Shown here: piece by piece, positions 45,485-56,620 of the stretch
Numbering within the stretch: position 1 is the first letter of the stretch
Layout of the letters: each line of letters opens with the position of its first letter
Assembly (NCBI GenBank): GCA_021201815.1
Contig: JAJQEC010000051.1
Coordinates: 1-64,000 of the forward strand
Source of the DNA: Candidatus Azobacteroides sp.
Lineage (GTDB): Bacteria > Bacteroidota > Bacteroidia > Bacteroidales > WRGA01
Length of the DNA: 64,000 bases
Direction of reading: 5' to 3'
The notes under the pieces: generated by a model
Told to the model about the DNA's origin: nothing
The model's database searches: none
The model's input: only the letters and a program-made list of their open reading frames with translations
Program-made: the position numbers and the translations under genes

Positions 45485-45552
45485 CAAACTTAAAAAAAAC
45501 TTTCAACCGGAACAGATATTTTATAAATAGACAATAAAGTTGTTTACTTTTG
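45485..45552. promoter_or_regulatory. Divergent -7 elements of the M16 and MscS genes
   Basis: TAAGTTTG on the minus strand (45492-45485) precedes the M16 gene by about 24 bp. TACTTTTG on the plus strand (45545-45552) would start a leader of about 150 nt before the MscS gene. Neither has a TTG at ideal spacing. Confidence 0.4.
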
Positions 45553-45709
45553 CAGGCTTTCTTTATTCTATCAGATAAAGAAGTTGCTTTAAAAGTACTA
45601 TCCGGAAAATCGGACATTATTTTGTTTCCGAAGTTAATTTTAAAAACAAAATAAAACCAAAAGTTGTTTAACATTCGGATTTAATAAAATATCATTAAAA
45701 AACTACAAT

Positions 45710-46825
45710 ATGCTTCATACTGTCTATTATGGAAATACCCTGGAGAACTGGTTAATTTCTCTGTTAATTATTTTTATAGCTCTTGTTGTAAACAAAGTTA
45801 TCGTAAAATTAAATAAGAACCTTATTCAAAAATTAACTGTCAAAAGTAGGACTCCGTTGGATGATATCTTTTTCCAATCGCTGGAAAAACCTATTTTATT
45901 AGGAATTATGCTGCTGGCTATCTGGATAGCCATTAATCGGTTGACTATCACCCCTAAGGCTTATGAAATAATATCTACTTCCTATCAGGTATTGGTCACA
46001 TTAAACATTACCTGGTTCTTTACCCGTCTTGCCAGTGCCCTGCTCGAAGAATACACAACTCCGAAAGGAAATTCCGGTTTTACTTTTTTGCATTTCAGCA
46101 TGCGACTATTACCTCTTATAAAAAGAACAGTGCTTATTCTGATATGGATTATCGGATTGGTAACCGCTCTGAACAATGTCGGGGTAAAAGTAACCACATT
46201 ATTGGGAACACTGGGAATAGGGGGTATTGCTTTTGCACTGGCAGCACAGGATACTATTAAAAATATTTTCGGGAGAATAACCATATTCACAGATCGTCCA
46301 TTCAGTATCGGAGATACGATCAACTTCAACAATATAGAAGGAACCGTAGAAGATATCGGCATAAGAAGTACCCGTATTCGTACCGGCGATAAAAGGCTGG
46401 TGACGATTCCTAATTCAAATATCATGGATGCTGCCGTTACAAATATTTCTCTGGAGCCGGCAAGAAGAGTAACTTCAAAATTAAATCTGACATACAATAC
46501 GGATGATGGTAAAATGCAGCAGGCCCTTACCATATTAAAAGATATCTTTAAGGAAACGGATGGAGTGTCAAATACTGACCAAACCATTCTTTTCTCTGAA
46601 TTTGCAGCGTCCGCTCTTGTTATTTCCTACACTTATTTTATAAAGAAAACAGCAGATATCAATCAGACAACATCTACAGTAAATTTTGAAATTTTAAAAC
46701 GTTTCAAGGAAGCAGGACTTACATTTGCTTTCCCCTCACAGACATTGTATGTAGAAAATATGCAACAACCGGAAAATAAAGAAGCCAATACAGCGAATAA
46801 TCCTTCTTCAAATACAAAAGAGTAA
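45710..46825 (+). CDS. Mechanosensitive ion channel, MscS family
   Basis: A 371-residue inner-membrane channel that opens under membrane tension to release solutes during osmotic downshift. Four helices occupy about 15-160; the pore-lining helix is GVKVTTLLGTLGIGGIAFALAAQDTIKNIFG (about 152-182), rich in Gly and Ala as in MscS TM3. The beta domain IFTDRPFSIGDTINFNNIEGTVEDIGIRSTRIRT (about 185-220) and a C-terminal alpha/beta vestibule follow, with an Asn-rich tail. It stands alone with its own terminator. Confidence 0.88.
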   Translation: MLHTVYYGNTLENWLISLLIIFIALVVNKVIVKLNKNLIQKLTVKSRTPLDDIFFQSLEKPILLGIMLLAIWIAINRLTITPKAYEIISTSYQVLVTLNITWFFTRLASALLEEYTTPKGNSGFTFLHFSMRLLPLIKRTVLILIWIIGLVTALNNVGVKVTTLLGTLGIGGIAFALAAQDTIKNIFGRITIFTDRPFSIGDTINFNNIEGTVEDIGIRSTRIRTGDKRLVTIPNSNIMDAAVTNISLEPARRVTSKLNLTYNTDDGKMQQALTILKDIFKETDGVSNTDQTILFSEFAASALVISYTYFIKKTADINQTTSTVNFEILKRFKEAGLTFAFPSQTLYVENMQQPENKEANTANNPSSNTKE

Positions 46826-46846
46826 AATCATCCTGATTTTACTCTT
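46818..46846. terminator. Terminator with 13-bp stem overlapping the MscS stop
   Basis: AAGAGTAAAATCA (46818-46830) and its exact complement (46834-46846) enclose a TCC triloop. The stem includes the MscS stop codon and lies between convergent genes. Confidence 0.7.
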
Positions 46847-46903
46847 GTATAGTTATTGGTAATTACCAGAACTATTTTTTTTACGACCGTTACAAAATTA
46901 TTA

Positions 46904-49900
46904 TTAATAAAGACTTATTTCTTCCAGAATTCCACAAGCTGTTTCGACACTTTCTACCTGTTGAATGACAATAGATCTTTTTCCGTTCAAATCCCTTAAC
47001 TGACAGATACGGGGATACTTCTGAACAAAAGTCAGCAATTTATCAAAGGCTGCTGACTGGTAATAGGGAGAATCCGGATTCGAGATCAGATAGATAAACA
47101 TCCGACCGGATTTTAACGTTACTTTTTCAATTCCTAATTTTTTAGCCAGTCTTCTTAGCCTTACCACACGAATCAACTCCCGACCTTCGTGGGGAATCTT
47201 TCCGAAACGGTCTTCCAGTCGGGTTACAAAATCCTGAATATCGGTTTCTTTTTCCATCTTATCCAATTCCCGGTAAAGACTGATCCGTTCGGAATCATCC
47301 GGAATGTAAGAAACAGGAAATAACACTTCCAGATCCGATTCGACCTGACTTTCCTGCACGTATTGCTCTCCACTATCCTGTTCTCCTTCTTTTAGTGAAG
47401 GATCTTTGTAAAGATCGGAAAATTCTTCTGTCTTTAATTCCTGCACTGCTTCAGTAAGAATTTTCTGATAGGTTTCATATCCAAGGTCCGCAATGAAGCC
47501 ACTTTGTTCAGCACCCAGCATATTACCGGCTCCCCGGATATCCAGGTCCTGCATGGCGATATGTATCCCGCTTCCTAATTCTGAAAAGTTTTCCAATGCC
47601 TGCAAACGCCGCCGGGATTCGTTCGGTAAGGTACTCAGAGGAGGAGCTAGCAAGTAACAAAATGCCTTTTTATTACTCCTGCCGACCCGGCCCCGAAGCT
47701 GGTGCAGATCACTTAACCCGAAATTCTGTGCATTATTGATAATAATCGTATTCACATTGGAAATATCAATTCCTGACTCCACAATTGTAGTAGCCAGCAA
47801 TACATCATATTCGTAATCTATAAAATCAAGAATCACCTTTTCCAATTGTTTCGGATCCATCTGTCCATGTCCGACTGCCGTACGGGCATCGGGAACCAGT
47901 CGCTTTATCAGGGCCTCCATTTCATAAATATTCTGTACCCGGTTATGGATAAAATATACTTGTCCATTCCGGCTCATCTCAAAATTGATTGCTTCCCGTA
48001 TAAGGTCTTCATTAAAAACATGGACTTCTGTCTGAACGGGGTAACGATTGGGGGGTGGAGTAGAAATAACCGATAAATCACGGGCGCCCAGCAAGGAAAA
48101 CTGTAAGGTCCTGGGAATCGGAGTTGCGGTCATTGTTAATGTATCTACATTCACCTTTAGCTGTTTCAGTTTTTCTTTAACAGACACACCGAATTTCTGT
48201 TCTTCATCAATGATCAGTAAACCCAGGTCTTTAAATACAACCTCTTTCCCAATTAATTTATGTGTACCGATGAGGATATCTATTTTTCCTTCTTTCAACC
48301 GGGATAAGATATCTTTTATTTCCGAAGGTTTACGGGCACGGCTCAGATATTCAATGGTACAGGGAAAATCTTTCAGACGTTCCGAAAAAGTTTTGTAATG
48401 TTGCAAAGCCAATACTGTGGTAGGTACCAGCACAGCTACCTGCTTATCATCAGCCACAGCTTTAAAGGCTGCCCGTATGGCAATTTCCGTTTTTCCGAAA
48501 CCAACATCCCCACAAACAAGACGATCCATCGGAATATCTTTTTCCATATCCTTCTTCACGTCTATCGTTGTTTTCAACTGGTCCGGTGTATCTTCGTAGA
48601 TAAAGGAAGCCTCCAGTTCCTGTTGAAGATAACTGTCCGGCGAAAACTCAAAACCTTTTTCTTCCCTTCTTTTGGAATACAAAGCAATTAAATCCCGGGC
48701 AATATCTTTTACCTTTTTCTTCGTATTATCTTTTAATCTTTCCCAGGCGCCCGATCCCAGTTTATTCACACGGGGAGGTTCTCCTTCTTTTCCACGGTAT
48801 TTTGATAACTTATGCAGGGAATGGATACTGACAAAAATTATATCGTCATTCAAATAACGAAGTTTGATCACCTCCTGCATCTTCCCGTTTATTTCCGTAC
48901 GGACCAGGCCGGCAAAACGTCCGACTCCGTGATCAATATGAACCACATAATCACCTGTGTGAAACTGATTCAATTCTTTCAGTGTTAAACTTATTTTTCC
49001 GGAACGGGCTTTATCCGACTTTAAGCTATATTTATGAAAACGATCAAATATCTGATGGTCTGTAAAACAACAGAGTCTTAACGCATGATCAATGAAACCT
49101 TCATGCAGGGTCTTTTTTACTCCGGTAAACGGAATCGTTTCTCCACGATCTTCAAAAATAGCTTTTATTCTTTCCGTCTGCTTTTCACTGTCACTCAATA
49201 TATAAATCCGGTAATTATCTTCCAGAAGACGTTGAAATGTTTCACTTACCAATTCGAAGTTTTTATGAAAAAGGGGTTGTGAAGAAGAATCAAAATGGAC
49301 AATAGCCTGTTCGGGTTTCCCTGTTTTAATGCCGAATTCTATTTTTTTAAACGATAGCAGGTGTTCTGTAAAAGACCTGTTGTCCACAAGTTTCTTTAAC
49401 AACTTTTCATCCGGTGCTTTTGTCTCCGGATCAAGATGATTTTTTACTTCTTCATATACATACCGGATTCTTTCTACAATCCACAGCATATCCCGGCAGG
49501 CAATAAACGAATTTTCCGGAAGGAAATCCAGCAAAGAAGAAGTACTTCCTATTTCTTTATACTGCATGGTAGGAACCAAGGAAATCGCCTCCAGATTATT
49601 TTTTGAAAGCTGCGTTTCTACATCAAATGTCCGGATTGTCTCTATTGTATCACCGAAAAAATCTATCCGAAAAGGAAATTCATGAGAATAAGAAAAAACA
49701 TCGAATATGCTACCCCGGATAGAAAACTGCCCGGGTTCATATACATAATCCACCTGCTCAAAGCCATACTCGGTCAATAAGTCAGCTACAAACGTGTTTT
49801 CAAGCTGATCACCGACTTTTACGTGCAATGTATTTTCCTGTAACGTTTCCAGGGAAACTACTTTCTCCGCCAATGCATCGGGATAAGTAACGATGTTAAT

Positions 49901-50263
49901 TGGCTGGTCCGGATTTTGTAATCTGCTTAATACCTCTGTACGCAAAATCTCATTAGCCGCATCAAGCTGTCCATATTTTACGGCCCGTCTGTAAGAAGAA
50001 GGAAAGAAAAAAACATTCTCATTTCCATTTATCTGAACAAGATCATTATAAAAATATCCTGCCTCTTCTACATCGTTCAGAATGAATAATTGATTTTTAT
50101 GGAGTTGAGTATACAAAGCTGAAAATATAAGTCCCGGTTCGGAACCCTGCATACCTTGTATAAATATATTCTTTATAGATTGATCGGAAATTAGTTCTTT
50201 AAGAGCAGGCAAATTAGGATGCTTCTCGAAAAGAGCCTGCAATTCATTAATCGAAATAGACAC
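46904..50263 (-). CDS. mfd: Transcription-repair coupling factor
   Basis: A 1119-residue ATP-dependent translocase that removes stalled RNA polymerase and recruits UvrA. Domains in order: UvrB-like N-terminus (about 1-330), RNA-polymerase-interacting CarD-like domain (about 430-500; GDYVVHIDHGVGRFAGL), RecG-like translocase with Walker A DVGFGKTEIAIRAA (about 592), DEEQ box DEEQKFGV (about 690), motif III TMTATPIPRTL (about 712), helicase C-domain with QLRGRVGR (about 860) and the TRCF domain at the C-terminus. Slightly shorter than the E. coli protein (1148 aa). Single gene with a good promoter. Confidence 0.95.
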   Translation of the reverse strand: MSISINELQALFEKHPNLPALKELISDQSIKNIFIQGMQGSEPGLIFSALYTQLHKNQLFILNDVEEAGYFYNDLVQINGNENVFFFPSSYRRAVKYGQLDAANEILRTEVLSRLQNPDQPINIVTYPDALAEKVVSLETLQENTLHVKVGDQLENTFVADLLTEYGFEQVDYVYEPGQFSIRGSIFDVFSYSHEFPFRIDFFGDTIETIRTFDVETQLSKNNLEAISLVPTMQYKEIGSTSSLLDFLPENSFIACRDMLWIVERIRYVYEEVKNHLDPETKAPDEKLLKKLVDNRSFTEHLLSFKKIEFGIKTGKPEQAIVHFDSSSQPLFHKNFELVSETFQRLLEDNYRIYILSDSEKQTERIKAIFEDRGETIPFTGVKKTLHEGFIDHALRLCCFTDHQIFDRFHKYSLKSDKARSGKISLTLKELNQFHTGDYVVHIDHGVGRFAGLVRTEINGKMQEVIKLRYLNDDIIFVSIHSLHKLSKYRGKEGEPPRVNKLGSGAWERLKDNTKKKVKDIARDLIALYSKRREEKGFEFSPDSYLQQELEASFIYEDTPDQLKTTIDVKKDMEKDIPMDRLVCGDVGFGKTEIAIRAAFKAVADDKQVAVLVPTTVLALQHYKTFSERLKDFPCTIEYLSRARKPSEIKDILSRLKEGKIDILIGTHKLIGKEVVFKDLGLLIIDEEQKFGVSVKEKLKQLKVNVDTLTMTATPIPRTLQFSLLGARDLSVISTPPPNRYPVQTEVHVFNEDLIREAINFEMSRNGQVYFIHNRVQNIYEMEALIKRLVPDARTAVGHGQMDPKQLEKVILDFIDYEYDVLLATTIVESGIDISNVNTIIINNAQNFGLSDLHQLRGRVGRSNKKAFCYLLAPPLSTLPNESRRRLQALENFSELGSGIHIAMQDLDIRGAGNMLGAEQSGFIADLGYETYQKILTEAVQELKTEEFSDLYKDPSLKEGEQDSGEQYVQESQVESDLEVLFPVSYIPDDSERISLYRELDKMEKETDIQDFVTRLEDRFGKIPHEGRELIRVVRLRRLAKKLGIEKVTLKSGRMFIYLISNPDSPYYQSAAFDKLLTFVQKYPRICQLRDLNGKRSIVIQQVESVETACGILEEISLY

Positions 50264-50299
50264 GGTAAAATATTGATTTTATTAAAGTTGAATTGAACG

Positions 50300-50332
50300 C
50301 AAAATTAAATATTATTTTTCATTAATTACAAA
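50300..50332 (-). promoter_or_regulatory. mfd promoter
   Basis: On the minus strand TTTG (50332-50329), 21 bp, then TAATTTTG (50307-50300), about 36 bp before the mfd start. The rest of the gap to 50616 is AT-rich; a plus-strand -7 element TACTTTTG at 50540-50547 probably serves the next gene. Confidence 0.55.
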
Positions 50333-50616
50333 ATATGATAACAATGAAAAAAGAAAAGCATCCTTTCAATTTAAAATAAAAGAAACTAAAAAAAGTAAAA
50401 GACGTAAAAATATATGTTCTTTATCGCCTACTTTCCGGTTCCATTTCAAATTTATAATTGTATGATCTGACTTTCAATACCTGAAAGAAGTATTATCGAA
50501 ATTTCATTTTATTTCTTTTCCCTTATAAGATAAATTGATTACTTTTGACCTATTAAAAGAAAAAATCCATTATATACATTATTGTTTTGTAAATAAGACA
50601 AATATATATTTAAGAA

Positions 50617-51078
50617 ATGAAACTATTTTATCTTTTCTTCATTCTGTTAGCAACATGGGCAATACCTGCTTTTTCCCAGGAAGCTTCTCAGCAATGTTCT
50701 TTTCTGAAACATTCCGAACCTGTATGGAATGCAGAATACATGGAGGATCAATGGTTTTTAGTCCGCGGTACAGGAGTTGATAGTATAAAAAATGATATAC
50801 ATGCGCTCGTAGAAGCATGGAACGAATTATCTGATATTGATGTCTCCCTGATAGAAATCAAAACGGAATATGTTCATATTGCCATTCCGGAAAGTGACAG
50901 GTTAACACAGTCTTCGGGTACTTCTGGAGCCATGGTTACATTAGCTACATTAGTATATACCCTCACAGAGCATCCTGTCTGCAATCATTTGTTCCTTGAC
51001 TTTGAGGAAGGAGACCATGCAGAACCGGGAATTTATTCAAGGGCTGATTTTCTGGATTCCTTTGTTATTTGTTATTGA
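50617..51078 (+). CDS. Hypothetical exported protein, possibly GerMN-like
   Basis: A 153-residue protein with a clear signal peptide (MKLFYLFFILLATWAIPAFSQ, 1-21) and a small mature domain. The segment VTLATLVYTLTEHPVCNHLFLDFEEGDHAEPGIYSRADFLDSF resembles the GerMN fold core, in which LVYTLTE is followed by a beta strand ending in G, but I give this only moderate weight. Three Cys remain in the mature part. It is not a lipoprotein. Its promoter -7 box TACTTTTG lies at 50540-50547. No functional context from mfd or the MATE gene. Confidence 0.5.
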   Translation: MKLFYLFFILLATWAIPAFSQEASQQCSFLKHSEPVWNAEYMEDQWFLVRGTGVDSIKNDIHALVEAWNELSDIDVSLIEIKTEYVHIAIPESDRLTQSSGTSGAMVTLATLVYTLTEHPVCNHLFLDFEEGDHAEPGIYSRADFLDSFVICY

Positions 51079-51236
51079 ACAAAACCTTCTTTTATTATAA
51101 AATATCTTACGTAAAATCAGTTCTGACAAGCTGAAGATATAATAATCAAAATAAAAAGTAAAAACAAATAGGCATTTTCTTTCTAAGGAAATGATTGAAG
51201 TGTTTGCTTTTTACTTATCACTTTTTACTTTATAAA

Positions 51237-52559
51237 ATGTATTCCAACAAACATATCGGGAAAGTTGCTTTTCCTGTTTTTCTAAGCCTCTTTGCCCAGA
51301 ATATTATCAATATAACCAATACGGCTTTCCTGGGTCGGGTAGGAGAGGTGGAGCTGGGAGCTTCTGCTATCGGAGGAATATTCTACCTGGCAGTATATAT
51401 GCTGGGATTTGGTTTCAGCACAGGTTCACAGATACTTATTGCCCGTCGTAACGGAGAAAAGAATTACACTGAAATCGGACAGATAATGTTACAGGGAACT
51501 GCTTTTCTATTATCTATTGCCGTGCTGTTATTCTTCCTTACGCATTTTCTATCCGGGATTCTTCTTCCGTTGATGGTAAGCTCCGAAGCTGTTTTTCATG
51601 CCTCCATGGAATACCTGAATTACAGGGTATTCGGTTTTTTCTTTGCATTTATCAATGTGATGTTCCGGGCATTTTATGTCGGAATAACAAAGACAAAAGT
51701 CCTTACGATAAATGCATTTTTCATGATGGCTGTAAATGTTTTATTTGACTATGTACTTATCTTCGGTCGATTCGGATTTCCTGAACTCGGTGTGGCCGGT
51801 GCTGCTATCGGTTCGGTAGCAGCGGAAGCAACTTCTGTGATCTTTTTTATTATTTATACAGGTAAATTTATCAACATCCGCCAATATGGATTCCTGAAAA
51901 AGTTCCGCCTGAAAATAAGTGTGATCAAAAGAATCCTGAATATTTCCGTCTATACGATGATTCAGTCCTTTGTCTCTATCTCTACATGGTTTTTGTTCTT
52001 TATTGCGGTGGAACATCTGGGAGAGCAGGCACTTGCGGTATCCAATATTATCCGTAGCTTTTATATGTTCTTATTTATGCCGGCAAGCGCTTTATCCCTC
52101 ACGGCAAATACCTTGGTCAGCAATTCAATAGGGGAGGGCAGAACAAATGAAGTACTCTCCCTCATTAAAAAAATCGTACGTATAAGTTTTTACCTTATCG
52201 TTCCTTTTATTCTGATTATTTTTATGTTTCCTCGGCTTCTGCTTTCTATTTATACAGATAATATGGCATTGATAGAAGCCTCCGTATCTTCCTTGTATGT
52301 GATTGCCGGAAGCTTTCTGGTATGTGCAGCCGGAAATATTTTATTCAATTCGGTATCAGGAACAGGAAACACACGGGCAGCCCTTATCATTGAAGTCTTT
52401 GCGCTTGCCTTTTATAGCTTATTTATCTTTTTTATTATCCATCATTTGCAAATGCCATTATATATTTGCTGGACAATAGAATTAGTATACTGGGGACTTA
52501 TTTTAATCTGTTGTTATTTCTATTTAAAGAATGGTTCCTGGAAGCGGAAAGTGATCTGA
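51237..52559 (+). CDS. MATE-family efflux transporter
   Basis: Twelve-helix inner-membrane antiporter of the NorM/DinF kind, 440 residues, exporting cationic drugs or metabolites with Na or H. The start IGKVAFPVFLSLFAQNIINITNTAFLGRVGEVELGASAIGG is diagnostic, and the second MatE repeat begins around residue 230 (ISVYTMIQSFVSISTWFLFF). An in-frame TTG at 51195 extends it by 14 residues; the ATG at 51237 starts the conserved part and is chosen. The upstream gap (51079-51236) holds more AAAAAGTAAAA / TTTTTACTT words but no clear terminator. Confidence 0.88.
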   Translation: MYSNKHIGKVAFPVFLSLFAQNIINITNTAFLGRVGEVELGASAIGGIFYLAVYMLGFGFSTGSQILIARRNGEKNYTEIGQIMLQGTAFLLSIAVLLFFLTHFLSGILLPLMVSSEAVFHASMEYLNYRVFGFFFAFINVMFRAFYVGITKTKVLTINAFFMMAVNVLFDYVLIFGRFGFPELGVAGAAIGSVAAEATSVIFFIIYTGKFINIRQYGFLKKFRLKISVIKRILNISVYTMIQSFVSISTWFLFFIAVEHLGEQALAVSNIIRSFYMFLFMPASALSLTANTLVSNSIGEGRTNEVLSLIKKIVRISFYLIVPFILIIFMFPRLLLSIYTDNMALIEASVSSLYVIAGSFLVCAAGNILFNSVSGTGNTRAALIIEVFALAFYSLFIFFIIHHLQMPLYICWTIELVYWGLILICCYFYLKNGSWKRKVI

Positions 52560-52752
52560 AAAAATTATTTTCCCGGACGAAATCTTTCTAATATCCATTA
52601 ATTGAAAAAAGTTCAGGAAAAAGGCCTATTATTTATTATTATTTAAGTTTTTACTGAGTGATTTTACTTAAAAAATTTTAAGGATCGAAAGGAAAATTGT
52701 ATCTTAGCGGGAATTTTTGAATAAGCAAATAATATAACCAATATTTTTCTAA

Positions 52753-55269
52753 ATGGTTGATCAAGATAGAATTATAAAAATAAACATTGAAGATGAAATG
52801 AAATCATCCTACATCGATTATTCGATGTCGGTGATTGTTTCGCGTGCATTACCCGATGTAAGGGATGGTTTTAAACCCGTACACCGCAGGGTACTCTTTG
52901 GAATGAACGAATTAGGCAATACTTCGGATAAACCTTACAAGAAATCTGCCAGAATTGTAGGGGAAGTATTAGGTAAGTATCACCCACACGGGGATAGCTC
53001 TGTTTATTTTGCCATGGTACGTATGGCACAAGAATGGTCTTTACGTTATACCTTGGTGGACGGACAGGGAAACTACGGTTCTGTTGACGGTGACCAACCG
53101 GCGGCAATGCGTTATACGGAAGCAAGATTAAGCAAGATGGCGGAGGAATTATTGAAAGACATCGATAAAGATACGGTTGACTTTCAACTTAATTTCGACG
53201 ATACGCTAAAAGAACCTACTGTTCTACCAACCCGTATTCCGAATTTATTGGTAAACGGAGCATCCGGTATCGCTGTAGGTATGGCTACAAATATGCCTCC
53301 TCATAACCTTTCGGAAGTAATAGATGCCACGATAGCCTATATCGATGACAACGAGATTGATACTGCCGGTTTAATGAAATATGTAAAAGCTCCCGATTTT
53401 CCTACCGGTGGATATATTTATGGGCTGGAAGGAGTAAAAGAGGCTTTTGAAACCGGACGTGGACGTGTGATTGTTCGAGCCAGAGCAGAAATTGAAACAG
53501 ATAATAACCGGGACAAGATTATTGTTTCCGAAATACCATACCTGGTTAATAAAGCGGAATTAATAAAGCACATTGCAGACCTGGTTGAAGACAAACGAAT
53601 TGAAGGAATAACAAATATAAATGACGAATCCGACCGTCAGGGAATGCGGATTGTTATCGACATCCGAAGAGATGCAAACTCAAATGTCGTTTTAAACAAA
53701 CTGTATAAAATGACAGCCCTGCAAAGTTCTTTCAGTGTGAATAATATTGCACTGGTAAACGGCCGGCCTAAAATACTGAATCTGAAAGATATGATTTCGT
53801 GTTTTGTGGCACACCGTCATGATGTTGTAATTCGTCGAACCCAGTTCGAACTAAATGAAGCACAGAAACGTGCCCATATCCTTGAAGGATTAATTATTGC
53901 AAGTGATAATATCGATGAGGTTATTTCGATTATCCGTTCTTCTCAAAATCCGGAGCAGGCACGTGAACGCCTGATTGAAAGATTCGAACTGTCGGAAATT
54001 CAGGCTCGTGCAATTGTAGAAATGCGGTTGAGACAACTTACCGGTCTTGAACAAGACAAGTTAAGAGCCGAATATGACCAGATCATGAAACTGATCGATC
54101 ACCTGAATCAGATCCTTGCGGATGAATCTTTGCGGATGCAGGTAATCAAAGATGAACTGACTGAGGTTAAAGAAAAATACGGAGACGAAAGAAGATCGGA
54201 AATTATTTATGCTTCGGAAGATTTTAATCCGGAAGATTTCTATGCGGATGATGAAATGATCATTACCATCTCCCATCTTGGATATATTAAAAGGACACCA
54301 CTTACCGAATTCCGTTCTCAAAACCGGGGTGGAGTAGGGTCCAAAGGAAGTGAAACAAGGGATGAAGACTTCGTAGAATATATCTATCCTGCTTCCATGC
54401 ACAACACCATGTTGTTTTTTACACAAAAAGGAAGATGTTACTGGCTGAAAGTATACCAGATTCCGGAAGGAGCGAAGAATGCCAAAGGACGTGCTATCCA
54501 GAATATGCTTAATATTGAAGCGGATGATAAAGTAAATGCTTTTATCCGTATTAAGAAACTGAATGATGAAGAATTTATCAATTCCCATTATTTATTATTC
54601 TGTACAAAAAAAGGAGTGATCAAAAAGACTTCTCTTGCTGCTTATTCCCGCCCGAGACAAAATGGTGTAAATGCAATTACCATCCGGGAAGACGATCAGG
54701 TAATCCAGGTACGTATGACAGATGGCAACAACCAGATACTTATGGCAAACCGTAACGGAAGAGCGATCAGATTCCATGAAAGCGCGGTACGGGAAATGGG
54801 AAGAACAGCCACCGGAGTACGGGGTATGACACTGGATGACGACGGAAAAGATGAAGTAGTAGGCATGATTTGTATGAAAGACCTGCAAAAAGAGACCATC
54901 ATGGTAGTTTCTGAAAAGGGATATGGTAAACGCACCCGACTGGTAGATGAAGACGGGGAAGATGTATACCGTATCACAAATCGTGGCGGGAAAGGAGTAA
55001 AAACCATGAACATCACGGAAAAAACAGGAAAACTGGTTGCAATAAAAAGTGTAACGGATGAAAATGATTTGATGATTATTAATAAATCCGGTATTACACT
55101 TCGCCTGAAAGTAGCAGATATGCGAATCATGGGTCGTGCAACACAGGGAGTACGATTAATAAATCTGGAAAAACGGAATGATGAAATAGCGTCTGTTTGT
55201 AAAGTATTATCAGAATCTGTGGAAGATATTGATATTGAAACAGAAACTATTCCCGAAGTAGAAGAATAA
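52753..55269 (+). CDS. gyrA: DNA gyrase subunit A
   Basis: Breakage-reunion subunit of DNA gyrase, 838 residues. The N-terminal winged helix carries [15 protein letters not shown] and the quinolone-determining region [20 protein letters not shown] (about 75-95); the position of E. coli Asp87 is Phe here, which is common in Bacteroidetes and not evidence of selection. The catalytic Tyr is in [10 protein letters not shown] (about 118-127). The GyrA box [10 protein letters not shown] lies near residue 523, inside the C-terminal DNA-wrapping beta-pinwheel. The tail is acidic. A weak -7 match TATCTTAG (52700-52707) precedes it. The TPR gene follows after 48 bp. Confidence 0.96.
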   Translation: MVDQDRIIKINIEDEMKSSYIDYSMSVIVSRALPDVRDGFKPVHRRVLFGMNELGNTSDKPYKKSARIVGEVLGKYHPHGDSSVYFAMVRMAQEWSLRYTLVDGQGNYGSVDGDQPAAMRYTEARLSKMAEELLKDIDKDTVDFQLNFDDTLKEPTVLPTRIPNLLVNGASGIAVGMATNMPPHNLSEVIDATIAYIDDNEIDTAGLMKYVKAPDFPTGGYIYGLEGVKEAFETGRGRVIVRARAEIETDNNRDKIIVSEIPYLVNKAELIKHIADLVEDKRIEGITNINDESDRQGMRIVIDIRRDANSNVVLNKLYKMTALQSSFSVNNIALVNGRPKILNLKDMISCFVAHRHDVVIRRTQFELNEAQKRAHILEGLIIASDNIDEVISIIRSSQNPEQARERLIERFELSEIQARAIVEMRLRQLTGLEQDKLRAEYDQIMKLIDHLNQILADESLRMQVIKDELTEVKEKYGDERRSEIIYASEDFNPEDFYADDEMIITISHLGYIKRTPLTEFRSQNRGGVGSKGSETRDEDFVEYIYPASMHNTMLFFTQKGRCYWLKVYQIPEGAKNAKGRAIQNMLNIEADDKVNAFIRIKKLNDEEFINSHYLLFCTKKGVIKKTSLAAYSRPRQNGVNAITIREDDQVIQVRMTDGNNQILMANRNGRAIRFHESAVREMGRTATGVRGMTLDDDGKDEVVGMICMKDLQKETIMVVSEKGYGKRTRLVDEDGEDVYRITNRGGKGVKTMNITEKTGKLVAIKSVTDENDLMIINKSGITLRLKVADMRIMGRATQGVRLINLEKRNDEIASVCKVLSESVEDIDIETETIPEVEE

Positions 55270-55317
55270 TCATACAGCTCAGTTTTAATTTAAATCATTA
55301 ATATAAAAATTAGCGTA

Positions 55318-56529
55318 ATGAAAAAGATTTTTTTATCAGCTATTTTATGCTTAGCCATGGGTACTGCCTTTGCCCAGAAAGACAATCTGAAAGAGGTAAA
55401 AAAGGCATTGGATGCAGTTACTCCCGATTATGAAGCAGTACAAAGCAAAATAAGCAGTATGCTTACAAACCCGGAAACAGCGAATGACCCTGAAGCATGG
55501 TTTGTGGCCGGCTCTTTTGAAGATAAAATATTCAGTACGGAGAACAACAAAACCCTTTTACAGCAGACACCGGATGAACCGCTTATGTATAAGGCATTAT
55601 TCAAATCCTATGACTATTTTGTCAAAGCAATAGAGCTGGAAAAAATTCCTAACGAAAAAGGAAAAGTGAACAACAAATACACAAAACAGATAAAGGCAAT
55701 TCTGAAAATCAATCAGCCTTATTTTGTGAATGCAGGAGCTTATTATTATGATAATGGTGACTATGGAACAGCTTACGAAGCATTTAAGCTTTTCCTGGAT
55801 ATTCAGAACCTGGATATTTTCAAGTCCGAAGCATTAATGGCTGATAGTGTATATAATCAGATAAAATTATATGCTGCTTTATCTTCTTCTTATAATGAAG
55901 ATATCCCTGCGGCAGTTGTATTACTGGAAGATCTGAAGACAAAAGATTACGAAACAGAACAGGTATATACGGCTCTGGCCCAGAATTACCAGATAATGGG
56001 AGATTCCGTAAAGTATGCCGCAACGTTAAAAGAAGGGGTTAGTAAACTTCCTGACAGCCGTTTCTTTCTGGAAAGTATGATTAACATGTATATCAATTCC
56101 GGTCAGATAGACGAAGCAATGAAATACCTGGATGATGCGATTGCAAAAAATCCTACTGTTCCAGAATACTGGCGAGTAAAAGGAGACTTGTATGAAACAG
56201 AAATAAAAGATGTGGACAAAGCGCTTGAAGCTTTTGAACAATCTCTTAATATTGATCCTACTTATGCAAGAGGTATTGCAGGCATAGGTCGTCTTTATTA
56301 TAATCAGGGATTCAATTTACAACAAAAGGCAAACGAACTAAGCTTTAAAGAAGCGCAGGTTGTGCAGGAAGAAGTAAACGAATATTATAAAAAAGCATTG
56401 CCTTACCTGGAAAAAGCACATCAGCTTGACCCGGATGACAGGCAATACATCATGGCATTATATGCTGTTTACTATGCATTGAAAATGCCGGAAGTAGAAG
56501 AGATGGAAAAATTACTGAATGGCGAATAA
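55318..56529 (+). CDS. Exported TPR protein
   Basis: A 403-residue periplasmic protein. Signal peptide (1-19, ending FAQ). Several tetratricopeptide repeats are visible: YYYDNGDYGTAYEAFKLFLDI (about 142-162), YTALAQNYQIMGDSVKYAATL (about 218-238), NMYINSGQIDEAMKYLDDAI (about 259-278) and ALEAFEQSLNIDPTYARGIAG (about 303-323), then a last pair at the C-terminus. Binding partner unknown. It lies 48 bp after gyrA on the same strand, a pairing common in Bacteroidales, and is ended by a strong terminator. Confidence 0.8.
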   Translation: MKKIFLSAILCLAMGTAFAQKDNLKEVKKALDAVTPDYEAVQSKISSMLTNPETANDPEAWFVAGSFEDKIFSTENNKTLLQQTPDEPLMYKALFKSYDYFVKAIELEKIPNEKGKVNNKYTKQIKAILKINQPYFVNAGAYYYDNGDYGTAYEAFKLFLDIQNLDIFKSEALMADSVYNQIKLYAALSSSYNEDIPAAVVLLEDLKTKDYETEQVYTALAQNYQIMGDSVKYAATLKEGVSKLPDSRFFLESMINMYINSGQIDEAMKYLDDAIAKNPTVPEYWRVKGDLYETEIKDVDKALEAFEQSLNIDPTYARGIAGIGRLYYNQGFNLQQKANELSFKEAQVVQEEVNEYYKKALPYLEKAHQLDPDDRQYIMALYAVYYALKMPEVEEMEKLLNGE

Positions 56530-56554
56530 TTGCCTTATATAAATGAACAAAAGG

Positions 56555-56595
56555 GCAGTAAAGTTTTGTTATATGGAAAACTTTACTGCTTTTTT
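56555..56595 (+). terminator. Strong terminator after the gyrA-TPR unit
   Basis: GCAGTAAAGTTTT (56555-56567) and its exact complement (56577-56589) are followed by six T. Confidence 0.85.
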
Positions 56596-56620
56596 ATAGT
56601 GCCTACATAATAAAGAAATA

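Noticed and set aside
45471-45674. 67-codon minus-strand frame upstream of the MscS gene
   Set aside because: It covers the divergent promoter elements and has no support from composition.
53000-53030. Quinolone-resistance mutation in GyrA
   Set aside because: The key Ser is wild type; Phe at the Asp87 position is usual in Bacteroidetes.
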